Shown piece after piece: positions 1-7,031 of a DNA stretch of 7,620 nt (its first letter is position 1; every line of letters starts with the position of its first letter). This DNA comes from an uncultured Clostridia bacterium (GTDB lineage: Bacteria; Bacillota; Clostridia; Christensenellales; Aristaeellaceae). The stretch is taken from NCBI GenBank assembly GCA_937934775.1, contig CALGYL010000401.1, positions 1-7,620 on the forward strand, in the 5' to 3' direction. Under the pieces are notes generated by a model, which was given only the letters and a program-made list of their open reading frames with translations, made no database searches and was not told the origin of the DNA. The position numbers and the translations under genes are program-made.

Positions 1-49
1 GCGACCCCCGAGATCTACACTCTTTCCCTACACGACGCTCTTCCGATCT
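1..49 (+). other. Illumina P5/Read 1 adapter (non-genomic)
   Basis: The bases match the Illumina universal (P5 plus Read 1 primer) adapter, from its internal GCGACC through the terminal GCTCTTCCGATCT. The only difference I see is C instead of A at position 7. Read on the minus strand, the block encodes the adapter-derived peptide IGRASCRERV, a familiar contaminant in translated assemblies. This is a library artefact left at a contig end. Genomic sequence begins at about base 50, and nothing upstream of the first gene can be inferred. Confidence 0.97.
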
Positions 50-50
50 G

Positions 51-1325
51 AAGCGGCGCGGCGGATACTACATGGCCATGAACGACGGCCTCTTTTCGCT
101 GTACCGGGCGGTCATCGTGCCGTCCAAGTATGAAAAGCTGGGCGTGATGGAGGTGGACGCGGACCTGTCCTTTTTGACGGAGAACTTTGAGCGGAACAAA
201 CAGTTTGCCAACCAGCGATACGGCCTGATGGTGGACGGCGTGCAGGTGACAGGCGATTCCGCGCTGGACTATGGCCGGGTCAGCGAGATCGTCGCTGCCC
301 CGACGCCGTACCAGTCGATCCTGGTGGATCAGACCAACGGCATGATCTACCTGTATTACCGGCTGAGCGGGTCCGAGGAGATCGTAAGCTATACCGAGAT
401 CCCCTATGACGCGATTTACGGGCAGGTCTTCTCGCAGAACCGGGGCGTCATTCTGGCGATCGCCTTGTATGTGGCGCTGTCCTTTCTGATTGTCGCCTGG
501 ATCGTGCGCGACATTCTCCGGTCGCTGCGCGTCTTTGAGCGCGCGTTCCATGAGATCGAGCGGGGGCAGTTCGGCCAAACCATCAACGCGCCGGTAGCGG
601 GCGAGCTGACCGGCTTTTTAAATTCCTTCAACCACATGTCCGTCCGGCTCAAGCAGCTGATCGACGAGATTTACGAAAAGAACCTGGCGCAGCACCAGTT
701 GGAACTGCAGATGCTCCGCAGCCAGATTAACCCGCACTTCTTCTACAATACGCTGGAAGCGGTGCGAATGAACTGCATGCTGGGGCGCGAACAGCAGAAC
801 ATCCGGATGATCGAGTACCTGAGCGCCATCCTGCGCTACGGCGTTTCCTCGGGGTCTGAGCCGGTCAGGCTGCGCGATGAAATCAAGCAGTTGGAGGACT
901 ACGCGTCGCTGCACAACCTGCGCAGCGACACGAAGGTGGAACTGCGCGTCTTCATCCCCCCGGAATTGCAGGATCAGGAGATGATCCGGCTGCTCTTCCA
1001 GCCGCTGGTGGAAAACTCCATCCAGCACGGCTCGATGCAGGGCGGCCAGGTGCTCACCGTGTGCGTGATGGGCTACCGGGACGGGGGCGAGATTGTCCTG
1101 ACCGTCTCGGACGACGGCGCGGGCCTGAGCGACGAGCAGGCGGAGGCGATCAACCGCTGCCTTGCGGGCGAGGAGGCCGGCGCGAAGATCGGCATTGGGC
1201 TTCGCAACGTGCACCGCCGGATTCAGCTCTATTACGGCGAGAAGTACGGCCTTTCCATCAAGTCCCGGCCGGGGCGGGGCACCGAGGTCACCGTGAGAAT
1301 TCCGTTTGGAGGACCGACCGCATGA
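51..1325 (+). CDS. Sensor histidine kinase, LytS/YesM family (5' partial)
   Basis: Membrane sensor kinase that would autophosphorylate and pass phosphate to the response regulator encoded next. Counting from the ATG at 72, residues 1-122 are the end of an extracellular sensor region, probably Cache-like. Residues 125-147 form a transmembrane helix, followed by a HAMP-like linker (about 148-200). The His_kinase domain has the motif QINPHFFYNTLE with phospho-acceptor H222. The HATPase domain shows an N box (LVENSIQHG, 312-320), a G1 box (DDGAGL, 347-352) and a G2 box (IGIGLRNVHRR, 373-383). The frame is open upstream of the ATG (residues KRRGGYY) until it meets the adapter, so that ATG is internal and the true start is missing. 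Full-length members have about 550-600 residues with an additional N-terminal helix. The stop overlaps the next start (ATGA). The ligand cannot be told; many relatives sense sugars or their binding proteins. Confidence 0.93.
   Translation, partial: KRRGGYYMAMNDGLFSLYRAVIVPSKYEKLGVMEVDADLSFLTENFERNKQFANQRYGLMVDGVQVTGDSALDYGRVSEIVAAPTPYQSILVDQTNGMIYLYYRLSGSEEIVSYTEIPYDAIYGQVFSQNRGVILAIALYVALSFLIVAWIVRDILRSLRVFERAFHEIERGQFGQTINAPVAGELTGFLNSFNHMSVRLKQLIDEIYEKNLAQHQLELQMLRSQINPHFFYNTLEAVRMNCMLGREQQNIRMIEYLSAILRYGVSSGSEPVRLRDEIKQLEDYASLHNLRSDTKVELRVFIPPELQDQEMIRLLFQPLVENSIQHGSMQGGQVLTVCVMGYRDGGEIVLTVSDDGAGLSDEQAEAINRCLAGEEAGAKIGIGLRNVHRRIQLYYGEKYGLSIKSRPGRGTEVTVRIPFGGPTA
1308..1312 (+). promoter_or_regulatory. 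Ribosome binding site of the response regulator
   Basis: GGAGG lies 9 nt before the ATG at 1322, inside the last codons of the kinase gene. With the ATGA overlap (1322-1325) it fixes the regulator start and indicates translational coupling. It excludes the longer open frame that extends upstream into the kinase gene. Confidence 0.85.
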
Positions 1326-2812
1326 GGGTCATACACGTTCTGATCGTCGAGGATGAAAAGCCCATCCGCACCGGCATCCGGCGCATGCTGGAGGAGTTTT
1401 TTGCGGAGAATCCCCACCTGCACTTTGAAATCGCCGAATCCTCCAGCGGCCGGGACGCCTACCGGAAGTGCGCCTCCGGCGCGGTGGACATTCTGATCAC
1501 CGACATCAAGATGCCGGCGATGTCCGGCATCTCGCTGGCGAAAAAACTGGTGCGGGAGCAGCAGCCCATGCACATGCTGGCGGTCAGCGGCTATCAGGAC
1601 TACGAGTATGTGCGCGAAATGATGAAGCTGGGCGTGCATGACTACCTGATCAAGCCCATCGACCGGCGGCAGCTGTACGAGGCGATGGAGTACTTTGTCA
1701 CCCACCTGTACGCGCAGAGGAGCCGGGAGCGGGATTCTCTGCTCGCCGAGCAGCGAATGGTCGAGCACATCCTTTTGGGCGCCAGCGACAGCCGCAGCGA
1801 GCTGGACCAGTACTTGTCGCGGCGGGGCCTTCACCCGGGCAGCCCCTGTGAGGTGCTGCTGGTCCGGGAGAATCCCACGCAGCAGGAGCAGCCCTTCGGG
1901 CTTTACTACGCGCTTTGCGCGCGGTTCGGGGACGACCCGAATTTCGCGCTGATCCAGGGCGAGCTGGAGGGCGCCTGGGTGGTCATCGCGGCCGGGAACG
2001 GCCCGCTGGAGGGGTATGGAAACGCGCTGGCCGACCAGATTGCCCGAGCCGGGCACGTTGTCACGGCTCGGCTCGGCCCGGTTGCCCTGCACGACGCGAG
2101 GGCGCTGAACGCGCAGCACCGGCTGTCGTTTTACGACCTGCGCGCCGACGCGCAGCCGGAGGCGCAGAGCGAGCAGGCGGCGCTGGAGCAGATTGTCGAA
2201 ATCATGGCGGGCGCGGAGCCGTCCGCACGGCTGGAGGAAGCAGTTAGCCGTCTGTTCGCCGTCTATCAGGCGGACAAAACGCCCGCCGAAGCCATCAAAA
2301 AAGACATCTCCGGCCTCATGTACCGGCTGATGTCCAAGAGCGCCGACTACATCGAGTTCATCGGGAAGACCCGTTTCACCCGGTACGACCTGATGGAACG
2401 CTTTGAGGACGCACCTTGCCTGTCGGTTCTGAAAAAGGGCATCCTGGAGGCGCTGACGTACCTTCTGGAGCAGTTCCGCGGCCGATGCGAAAGCAACGCC
2501 GACACTGTTTTTGCCGCCGCGAAGTCGTACATCCAGGCACACTACGCCGACGAACTGCAGCTGGGCGACGTGGCGGAGGTTGTACACCTGCACCCCAACT
2601 ATTTCAGCACGCTGTTCCGGCAGAAGCTGGGGCTGACCTTTCGCGAATACCTCCGCCGTGTGCGCATCGAGGCGGCCATCTGGTACATTCAGGGGGACAA
2701 GCTGCCCATCGACGCGATCGCCGCAAAGGTGGGGTACAGCGATACGGCGCACTTCCTCCGCGCGTTCAAGGGAGTGACCGGCACGACGCCCAAGACCTAC
2801 AGACGGCCCTGA
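1322..2812 (+). CDS. YesN-type response regulator, receiver plus AraC-family HTH
   Basis: Cytoplasmic transcription factor of 496 residues, the cognate partner of the upstream kinase. The N-terminal receiver (about 4-125) has the acidic pair E10/D11, phospho-acceptor D61 in TDIKMP, and the conserved lysine K111 in LIKPID. Residues about 135-395 are the poorly conserved linker typical of YesN proteins. The C-terminal AraC-type double helix-turn-helix (about 398-496) shows LGDVAEVVHLHPNYFSTLFR as first HTH, then FREYLRRVRIEAA, and the second HTH IDAIAAKVGYSDTAHFLRAF followed by KGVTGTTPKTYRR. Length and order match the family, and no frameshift is seen. Relatives usually activate sugar ABC-transporter or glycoside hydrolase genes; no such gene is in the window, so the regulon is unknown. 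The reading frame extends upstream without a stop, but the RBS and ATGA overlap support the start at 1322. Confidence 0.95.
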   Translation: MRVIHVLIVEDEKPIRTGIRRMLEEFFAENPHLHFEIAESSSGRDAYRKCASGAVDILITDIKMPAMSGISLAKKLVREQQPMHMLAVSGYQDYEYVREMMKLGVHDYLIKPIDRRQLYEAMEYFVTHLYAQRSRERDSLLAEQRMVEHILLGASDSRSELDQYLSRRGLHPGSPCEVLLVRENPTQQEQPFGLYYALCARFGDDPNFALIQGELEGAWVVIAAGNGPLEGYGNALADQIARAGHVVTARLGPVALHDARALNAQHRLSFYDLRADAQPEAQSEQAALEQIVEIMAGAEPSARLEEAVSRLFAVYQADKTPAEAIKKDISGLMYRLMSKSADYIEFIGKTRFTRYDLMERFEDAPCLSVLKKGILEALTYLLEQFRGRCESNADTVFAAAKSYIQAHYADELQLGDVAEVVHLHPNYFSTLFRQKLGLTFREYLRRVRIEAAIWYIQGDKLPIDAIAAKVGYSDTAHFLRAFKGVTGTTPKTYRRP

Positions 2813-2871
2813 TCACCGACCGAACCCAGCCCTCCTTGAAGTGCGCGCTCTTTTGAAGGTGCGGACTTTTT

Positions 2872-2920
2872 GAAACGCGTACCGTTTTTCCAGCGCGCCT
2901 TTCGGCGTTTCTTTTTTATC
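2872..2920 (+). terminator. Probable terminator of the two-component operon
   Basis: A short stem CGCC (2896-2899) / GGCG (2904-2907) with loop TTTC is followed at once by a T-rich tract (2908-2918). A longer alternative stem, GAAACGC (2872-2878) with GCGTTTC (2905-2911), overlaps it. It lies about 60-100 nt after the regulator stop, where an operon end is expected. The stem is short, so termination strength is uncertain. Confidence 0.45.
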
Positions 2921-2921
2921 G

Positions 2922-2979
2922 CCTGCCGCCGCATCCGTTGGCCTTCGGCGATGCGGATGGGCACGGCAGCCGCGGCAGG
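2922..2979. repeat. Nested inverted repeat between convergent genes
   Basis: Outer arms CCTGCCGC (2922-2929) and GCGGCAGG (2972-2979) are perfect complements. Inside them CATCCG (2932-2937) pairs with CGGATG (2954-2959). It lies between the ends of two convergent genes. There is no T-tract after the stem on the minus strand, so it is not a classical terminator for the LRR gene. The rest of 2813-3021 shows no coding signal. Confidence 0.5.
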
Positions 2980-3021
2980 TATTCCACCGCGTTTTTCGGC
3001 TCCATTTTTTCCCGGTCTGCT

Positions 3022-3770
3022 TCAGTTGGCTTCCGGCAATGCGTTTATACGCGTCAGCCCCAGCAGCTTTTCCGCAACGTCTTTCGGCAGCCCGTTCCCA
3101 GCTCGTTACATTGCGGCAGCGCGGTATAATCCGTCCCGCCCGGCATGTCGTAGAGCTTCAGCGATCGAAGGGGAATATCCTTCAGCGCCGAGAGGCTGAC
3201 GACGCCGGTCGCGCTGATGTCAAGCCCGTTCAGAAGCGGACAGCCCGAGAGGGCGTCCAGGTTCTGCACGGGTTTGTCGGAAATATCCAGCGCCTGAAGC
3301 AGCTTGAGTTCGTACAGCGCGCTCAGGTCCCGAATCCGGTTTCCGCCCAGGCCCAAACGCGTCAGCGGAAGCCCGCGCAAAAGTCGATGTTCTGAATCGA
3401 CAGGCGGTGCAGCGAGAGCCGCTTGAGGTTGGGCAGGTTCTGAAAGTCCGTTGGGTCCCCCGGAATCGTGCTGCCGTCGCAGGGCGCGCCGTCCAGCGCA
3501 AGGCTTCTGCCCTGGACGGTCAGCGCCTCCGCGTAGAAAAAACGGTGTCTCGCCGCACAGGTTCAGTTCGGTCACGGACAGAAGCTTCCGGTGGATAACG
3601 CGGCCGGAGGGTCTGCCCAGTTGCGGCCGTCCCAAGACTTCGCACATTTTCAGTGCAAGGTCTACCGCCTGATCTTCAGGAAGCAGCCCTTCGTCTTCCG
3701 CCAGTTCGCAGAGCGAGCGGTTGGGCACGTATTTCCGCTTGAGGAACACATGCGCGCCGTAGTCCCTCCA
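3022..3770 (-). pseudogene. Leucine-rich-repeat protein with Ser/Thr kinase-like fragment, frameshifted
   Basis: The longest uninterrupted piece is 3749-3054 from a GTG, but the coherent protein must be pieced together from several frames. The N-terminal part (KRKYVPNRSLCELAEDEG, then LLPEDQAVDLALKMCEVLG and VIHRK) resembles the hinge to HRD-loop stretch of a bacterial Ser/Thr kinase. The ATP-binding lobe, the HRD aspartate and everything up to the activation segment are absent. It then passes into SDS22/internalin-like leucine-rich repeats of about 22 residues, such as LTRLGLGGNRIRDLSALYEL and LNGLDISATGVVSLSALKDI. Frame changes are needed at the A6 run 3537-3542 (one extra base), at about 3379-3382 (one base missing) and at 3097-3099 (one base missing). 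The corrected C-terminus reads KDVAEKLLGLTRINALPEAN and stops at 3022. No convincing start exists: GGAGG at 3769-3765 is 15 nt from the GTG. It follows the XRE gene on the same strand. The LRR part is clear; the kinase origin is inference. It may be a true pseudogene or an intact gene with assembly errors. Confidence 0.65.
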
Positions 3771-3796
3771 TAATGAATATTACGGCCCGGACTACG
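3758..3796. repeat. Inverted repeat in the XRE-LRR gene junction
   Basis: CGTAGTCC (3758-3765) and GGACTACG (3789-3796) are perfect 8-bp inverted arms around a 23-nt AT-rich centre containing AATATT. The repeat sits between the XRE stop and the start region of the LRR gene. It could be an operator, an attenuating hairpin or the scar of a deletion; the sequence does not decide. Confidence 0.45.
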
Positions 3797-3807
3797 CGTT
3801 GCGGCCG

Positions 3808-4266
3808 TTATGTGCCGGCTTGGAATGCCTTCGTGAGGAGGGAGGGTTCCCCCAATTGCCGGAGCAGCTCATCCGCCTGCTCCAGCGTGAAGCCATGCTC
3901 GATGGCATAGATGATGGCCGCGTCCCGCCGGACGCGGGGATAGAGCGCACCCTTCTGCGCGAGCGTCAGAAGGCGCTGTACGCTCTGAAGGTCCAGCCGC
4001 ATCCCCAGCGCGATGCTGAGAAGCGCGTTTCTGCCGGGCTTGCGGACACCGCTGAACACCTGATAGGCAAAGGGCTGGCTCAGTAGCGCGGAATCGGATA
4101 CCTGGGCGATGCTCAGACCGGATTCCTCCAGCAGGGTCAAAAGATACATGGTCAGCGTGGGATTGGTGATGGCCTCGCCGCCGGATTCCAGAAACTGGTC
4201 GAAATTGTCATTTTCGCGCAGCAGGCGCATCAGCTTTTGCGTGTCCAATGGGCGATCATCGGGCAT
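3808..4266 (-). CDS. XRE-family helix-turn-helix regulator
   Basis: Small cytoplasmic DNA-binding protein of 152 residues. An acidic N-terminal segment (DTQKLMRLLRENDNFDQFLE, residues 9-28) precedes an XRE/Cro-type HTH at about 40-100, with ALLSQPFAYQVFSGVRKPGR as the recognition region and ALLSIALGMRLDLQSVQRLL as the following helices. A conserved-looking tail has GALYPRVRRDAAIIYAIEHG and ADELLRQLGEPSLL. From memory, this tail and layout occur in a Clostridia family often encoded beside a Ser/Thr protein kinase, which fits the kinase-like fragment just downstream. The ATG at 4266 is preferred over the in-frame TTG at 4284 because GGAGG lies 5 nt before it. Unlike both neighbours it has no frameshift. 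Its target is unknown; autoregulation, or control of the downstream gene, is inference. Confidence 0.85.
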   Translation of the reverse strand: MPDDRPLDTQKLMRLLRENDNFDQFLESGGEAITNPTLTMYLLTLLEESGLSIAQVSDSALLSQPFAYQVFSGVRKPGRNALLSIALGMRLDLQSVQRLLTLAQKGALYPRVRRDAAIIYAIEHGFTLEQADELLRQLGEPSLLTKAFQAGT

Positions 4267-4271
4267 ATGTG

Positions 4272-4276
4272 CCTCC
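4272..4276 (-). promoter_or_regulatory. Ribosome binding site of the XRE gene
   Basis: GGAGG on the minus strand, 5 nt before the ATG at 4266. It decides that start against the in-frame TTG at 4284. Confidence 0.8.
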
Positions 4277-4356
4277 GGAACCAAAAGTTATTCTGGAGAA
4301 CCGCAGATTCGTCAGCGGACAGGATCACCGGCCGCTTTGAATCATCGTTTTCCCAG

Positions 4357-4385
4357 ATTATAGCATAACCGGAAGTGGCAGACAA
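4357..4385 (-). promoter_or_regulatory. Sigma-A type promoter for the XRE gene
   Basis: On the minus strand, TTGTCT (4385-4380) is followed after exactly 17 nt by a perfect TATAAT (4362-4357). This predicts a start near 4350 and a leader of about 85 nt before the XRE ATG. It makes the XRE and LRR genes a transcription unit separate from the gene upstream. It is the clearest promoter in the window. Confidence 0.75.
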
Positions 4386-4481
4386 TGCCGATCGGCGCTG
4401 CAATATCCCGGGTACCCGGCTGCGGGAGGCTTCTTTCTGTCCGGCACCGTCAAAGCGCAACCCTGCGAAGGGAGCGAAAAT

Positions 4482-4516
4482 GAAGCGCCGCTTTGCGGTG
4501 ACGCAGGCGGCGCTTC
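4482..4516 (-). terminator. 10-bp perfect hairpin, candidate terminator
   Basis: GAAGCGCCGC (4482-4491) and GCGGCGCTTC (4507-4516) pair perfectly around a 15-nt loop. On the minus strand the stem is followed by ATTTTC, a weak T-tract. It lies about 40 nt past the stop of the unknown gene at 4553, so it would suit as that gene's terminator. The same bases also form the start of a plus-strand open frame (MKRRFAVTQAALRK...), so it could instead be coding or regulatory. Confidence 0.45.
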
Positions 4517-4552
4517 GGAAAGCGATTGAAAACCATCCCGAAAAGGCAGCGA

Positions 4553-5658
4553 TTACCGCGCGCCTGGACAGGCGGATGCGAGGCCCGCCGCCCCGGCAAA
4601 CTTCGGATGGACGGAGCCGAGGTGTTCACAGAGTGCGCCTTCAAACGCCCGTATGCCGGAAGCGTCGGGTTTGGAGGCCCGCTCCGGCGCGCTACCGGAC
4701 TCGGTGCGGGCGTGCGGCGCTGCGTGGGTATCTATGCGGAATACGCGTTTTTCGTACAGCGCCTCGTCAACCACGCCATCTTTTCCGGCGAAGACAGGGC
4801 CCAGCAGGCGGCGAAGCCGCCGCGCCAGATCGCCTTGTTCGTCCGGCGCAAGCTCGCCCTCCAGATCCGCCGCGAAGAAAATATCGGTTTTGCGGCTTCC
4901 GTGCAGGTTGATGGAGTAAAAGCACCGGTCGAGGTCGCTGAAGCAGCCCGTTTTCGAGCCGACAAATACGGTGGCGTCCACCCAGGGGTAGATGCTCTGA
5001 AACTGTTGGTAGGTGTCGACGCTGCCGCCCATGAGGAAGATCAGGCGCAGGCCGCGGCGCAGAAGGCTTCGCTCGCGTTCAATCTGGATGAAGTGGATTT
5101 CCTCCAGATGCCTCCGGCTCTCTGGGTCCAGCGATTCACGCCCGGAATAGCAGTACATCAGTTGTTCGCTTTCCGCCTGCAGCGCCTCCTCGGACACGAT
5201 CTCCGGCAGATCGGACGCCTTCCAATAGAGCTTCGCGGCGCCGGAGTCCTCACCTGCGGTGACGACGACGGGGAACGGATATGCGAACAGGGGCATTTTC
5301 GCCCCAAGAAGCGCGCCGAGGAATTGGGAATCCTCCGCGCAGGCGCTCAAAACCAGCACCGTGGCTTCCCCCGAGAGGAATATGCCTTCGGGCAGGCCGC
5401 AGGAAAGCGGCCAATCACCCGGTCTGCGGCGGGGCCATTGCCGTTCGAAGCTCTGCCCGTCCTTATGGATGCCGTCAGTTTCTCCAAAGCCCAAATCAGC
5501 CGTCTCCCTTCCGTGTCCCAAAGCGGCTATATTGCCATTCTCCGGCAGTTCGGAGCGCTTCCAGCGCGTATATCCACCCAGGGGATGCGGGCGGATTTCT
5601 GGCACCGGATGCGTTCAACAAAGGCGTTCCCGTGACCGGGATCGCGTTTGTATGGCAA
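4553..5658 (-). pseudogene. Unrecognised protein gene, frameshifted in its 5' third
   Basis: I do not recognise the family. The part from about 5400 down to 4553 is one open frame with strongly GC-biased third positions, much more so than the overlapping antisense frame, so the minus strand is the real one. It contains VLVLSACAEDSQFLGALLGA, PLFAYPFPVVVTAGED, an Arg/Glu-rich helix (IERERSLLRRGLRLIFLMGG), YPWVDATVFVGSKTGCFSDL, a hydrophilic stretch (DLEGELAPDEQGDLARRLRR) and a low-complexity Ala/Gly tail. No signal peptide or clear membrane helix is seen. Upstream, coherent coding (PYKRDPGHGNAFVERIR, then EALRTAGEWQYSRFGTRKG, then RLIWALEKLTASIRTGRAS) moves between three frames. It needs one-base changes near 5564-5568, 5506-5508 and 5390-5406. 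The 5' end is uncertain: a TTG at 5658 is possible, and the frame is open to about 5709. Corrected, the product would be about 365-370 residues. A separate promoter divides it from the XRE gene. Confidence 0.5.
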
Positions 5659-6476
5659 TAATTCTGCGCGTTTTTTGTTAATGCGTTGGTCGGATGCAAA
5701 TGGTTCGTCTCAGGGGAATTTCCGCTCAGGGGATCTTTTCGAAAACGGTTTCTTGATTTTCCGGCATATACCAAGTGTACCGCAAAAACGCTTTCCTGTA
5801 TTATGCAGGTTGCATAGTGCGGACATTTCACAATTGAATGGCGAACTCAACCCGCCCAACGTTTTCGCTGGAATAGGGAAAGAGAGGCCGACTTATCATG
5901 GCCTGAGGATACCGGAGATTGTTTAATTATTCCATCGGTCGGTAAAGTAATTCCTGTCTGGCCTGTACTGTATCATTCGGCAAAAGCTGCGAGATGCAAA
6001 TACCATAAGCCGGGCTTTTTCAAGTCTGGCGGGGCGCTCCGCGGGCCTTGACACGCCGGCGCATGCCATTTCAGTCAGCGGACGCTGGGCTCCTCCGGGC
6101 GTGTGACATACGACCCAGATTGGACACAATTCTACCACAATTCCTCGAGAAAGACAAGGAAACAGCCCCATGATTTCCGTGGTCTGTTGTGTTAAAATAT
6201 AAATATTGGACGGCTTCACCGGAAAAACCGCGTCATCCGCCCAGGGAGACCGCGAGTTCATTACCCGTCCCTTTTTGCTTGGCGAAGTAGATTTGCGCGG
6301 AACGGCCCGCGGCGGCGTGTGGCAAAACGCGCCGAAGCAGGTAAGGCCTTGGCCGGAGAATTCCGCGTGGGGCGTTCGCCACTGGAAAAATGCGAGCCTG
6401 TGACTGGCTGCGCGGGGCGGGGGTAAATACTAGCCTGGCAACCGGACAATAACGGCGCAAACGCGTCGCGCTCTGA

Positions 6477-6561
6477 GCATCAAAAAATCCGTTTGCTTTT
6501 GATGCGATAGAAGAAGCGCTTCGTGCGCCTGAAATCCCGCCGGATTTCCGTGCGGCGCATC
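6477..6561. repeat. Cluster of hairpins, possible structured RNA
   Basis: Four self-complementary elements lie in 85 nt. GCATCAAAA (6477-6485) pairs with TTTTGATGC (6497-6505). GAAGCGCTTC (6513-6522) is a perfect palindrome. GAAATCC (6531-6537) pairs with GGATTTC (6542-6548) over a 4-nt loop. TGCGCC (6524-6529) pairs with GGCGCA (6554-6559) around that hairpin. GATGCG (6501-6506) can alternatively pair with CGCATC (6556-6561), so two folds compete. No known RNA family is recognised. Confidence 0.5.
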
Positions 6562-6641
6562 GACTTATGGGTTTGTATCTACCATCAATATGCACACTGA
6601 TCGTAGAAACACGCTTCCGGCAAACAGGTCGCCGGAGGCGA

Positions 6642-6703
6642 ATGAAACAGTCCAAGACTTTGTTGATGGTCTGTGGCGGCGCAAGCGCACCGCGCTGTTT
6701 CAT
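6642..6703. repeat. Inverted repeat enclosing a 21-codon open frame
   Basis: ATGAAACAG (6642-6650) and CTGTTTCAT (6695-6703) are perfect 9-bp inverted arms, with a smaller internal pair AGAC (6655-6658) / GTCT (6669-6672). The left arm is also the start of a 21-codon frame (MKQSKTLLMVCGGASA..., stop at 6705-6707) with GGAGG only 3 nt upstream, closer than ideal. It may be a structured RNA or small element; the peptide is probably fortuitous. Confidence 0.4.
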
Positions 6704-6937
6704 GTGACGGGACGCCCGGAAGGCTTTCTATTACCAATTCCAAGGATAATTTACCCGTGGAGCCGGGTTTTTTCGCGCAAAACAGTGTCGCCTTCCGCTC
6801 AAAATAGCGCTGCTATCCCTCGCTCCGGCCCCTTGTCCTGCATCGAAAATCTCTCGGTTCTTTGGAATAATTATTGTTTATACTTGGTATTACCGCCAGT
6901 AAACCTTCGATATCTGTTCTTGCATCTGACAAAAAAT

Positions 6938-7012
6938 CCGCGCCCCGTCACACCACCTCATTTGTGCGGTATTACCTTAGCATAACCGGGCGTTTGCCCA
7001 CGCGGGGCGCGG
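6938..7012. repeat. 10-bp inverted repeat with wide spacing
   Basis: CCGCGCCCCG (6938-6947) and CGGGGCGCGG (7003-7012) are perfect complements separated by 55 nt. The spacer contains a small GGGC/GCCC hairpin near 6988-6999. Function unknown; it stands just before the strong hairpin at 7032. Confidence 0.5.
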
Positions 7013-7031
7013 GTTCGCAAAGTTGGGAAAT

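Larger units (their letters stand above)
5665..7031. other. Long region without a recognisable gene
   Basis: This stretch has visibly lower GC than the flanking genes and no reading frame with convincing composition, RBS or family motifs. Short open frames occur on both strands (for example 5923-6261 and 6233-6703 minus, 6590-6985 plus), but their translations look like noise, rich in Arg, Ser and Pro with no domain pattern. It does contain several inverted repeats, listed separately. It could be a long intergenic spacer, eroded mobile DNA or a non-coding RNA locus. Confidence 0.6.

Noticed and set aside
15..578. Minus-strand open frame ending in IGRASCRERV
   Set aside because: Its C-terminus is translated adapter and the rest is antisense to the kinase gene.
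1232..2752. Minus-strand open frame of 506 codons
   Set aside because: It lies opposite the response regulator, whose domains and motifs are unmistakable; the antisense product is Arg/Val/Gln-rich with no motif.
4526..5635. Plus-strand open frame of 369 codons
   Set aside because: It is antisense to the minus gene 4553-5658. Its Ala/Gln/Val-rich product and weaker third-position GC bias are typical of a shadow, while the minus frame has strong bias. Its end (about 5570-5661, ...GVPVTGIAFVWQ in another plus frame) looked natural, but the minus reading there is at least as good.
6233..6310. Minus-strand end resembling a GGDEF domain C-terminus (IYFAKQKGTGNE)
   Set aside because: The Y-x-A-K-x-x-G pattern is short, one residue is out of register, and no GGDEF motif or coherent domain is found upstream in any minus frame.
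6340..6460. Possible cobalamin riboswitch
   Set aside because: CGCCACTGG near 6378 and AGCCTGGCAACCGGAC near 6433 recall pieces of a cobalamin riboswitch. The conserved C-run, GGGAAGG and a proper B12 box are missing, and no cobalamin gene follows. A covariance-model scan (RF00174) would settle it.
6985..7030. tRNA-like GGGTTCGCAA segment
   Set aside because: No acceptor, D or anticodon stems can be placed around it; only a T-loop-like string is present.
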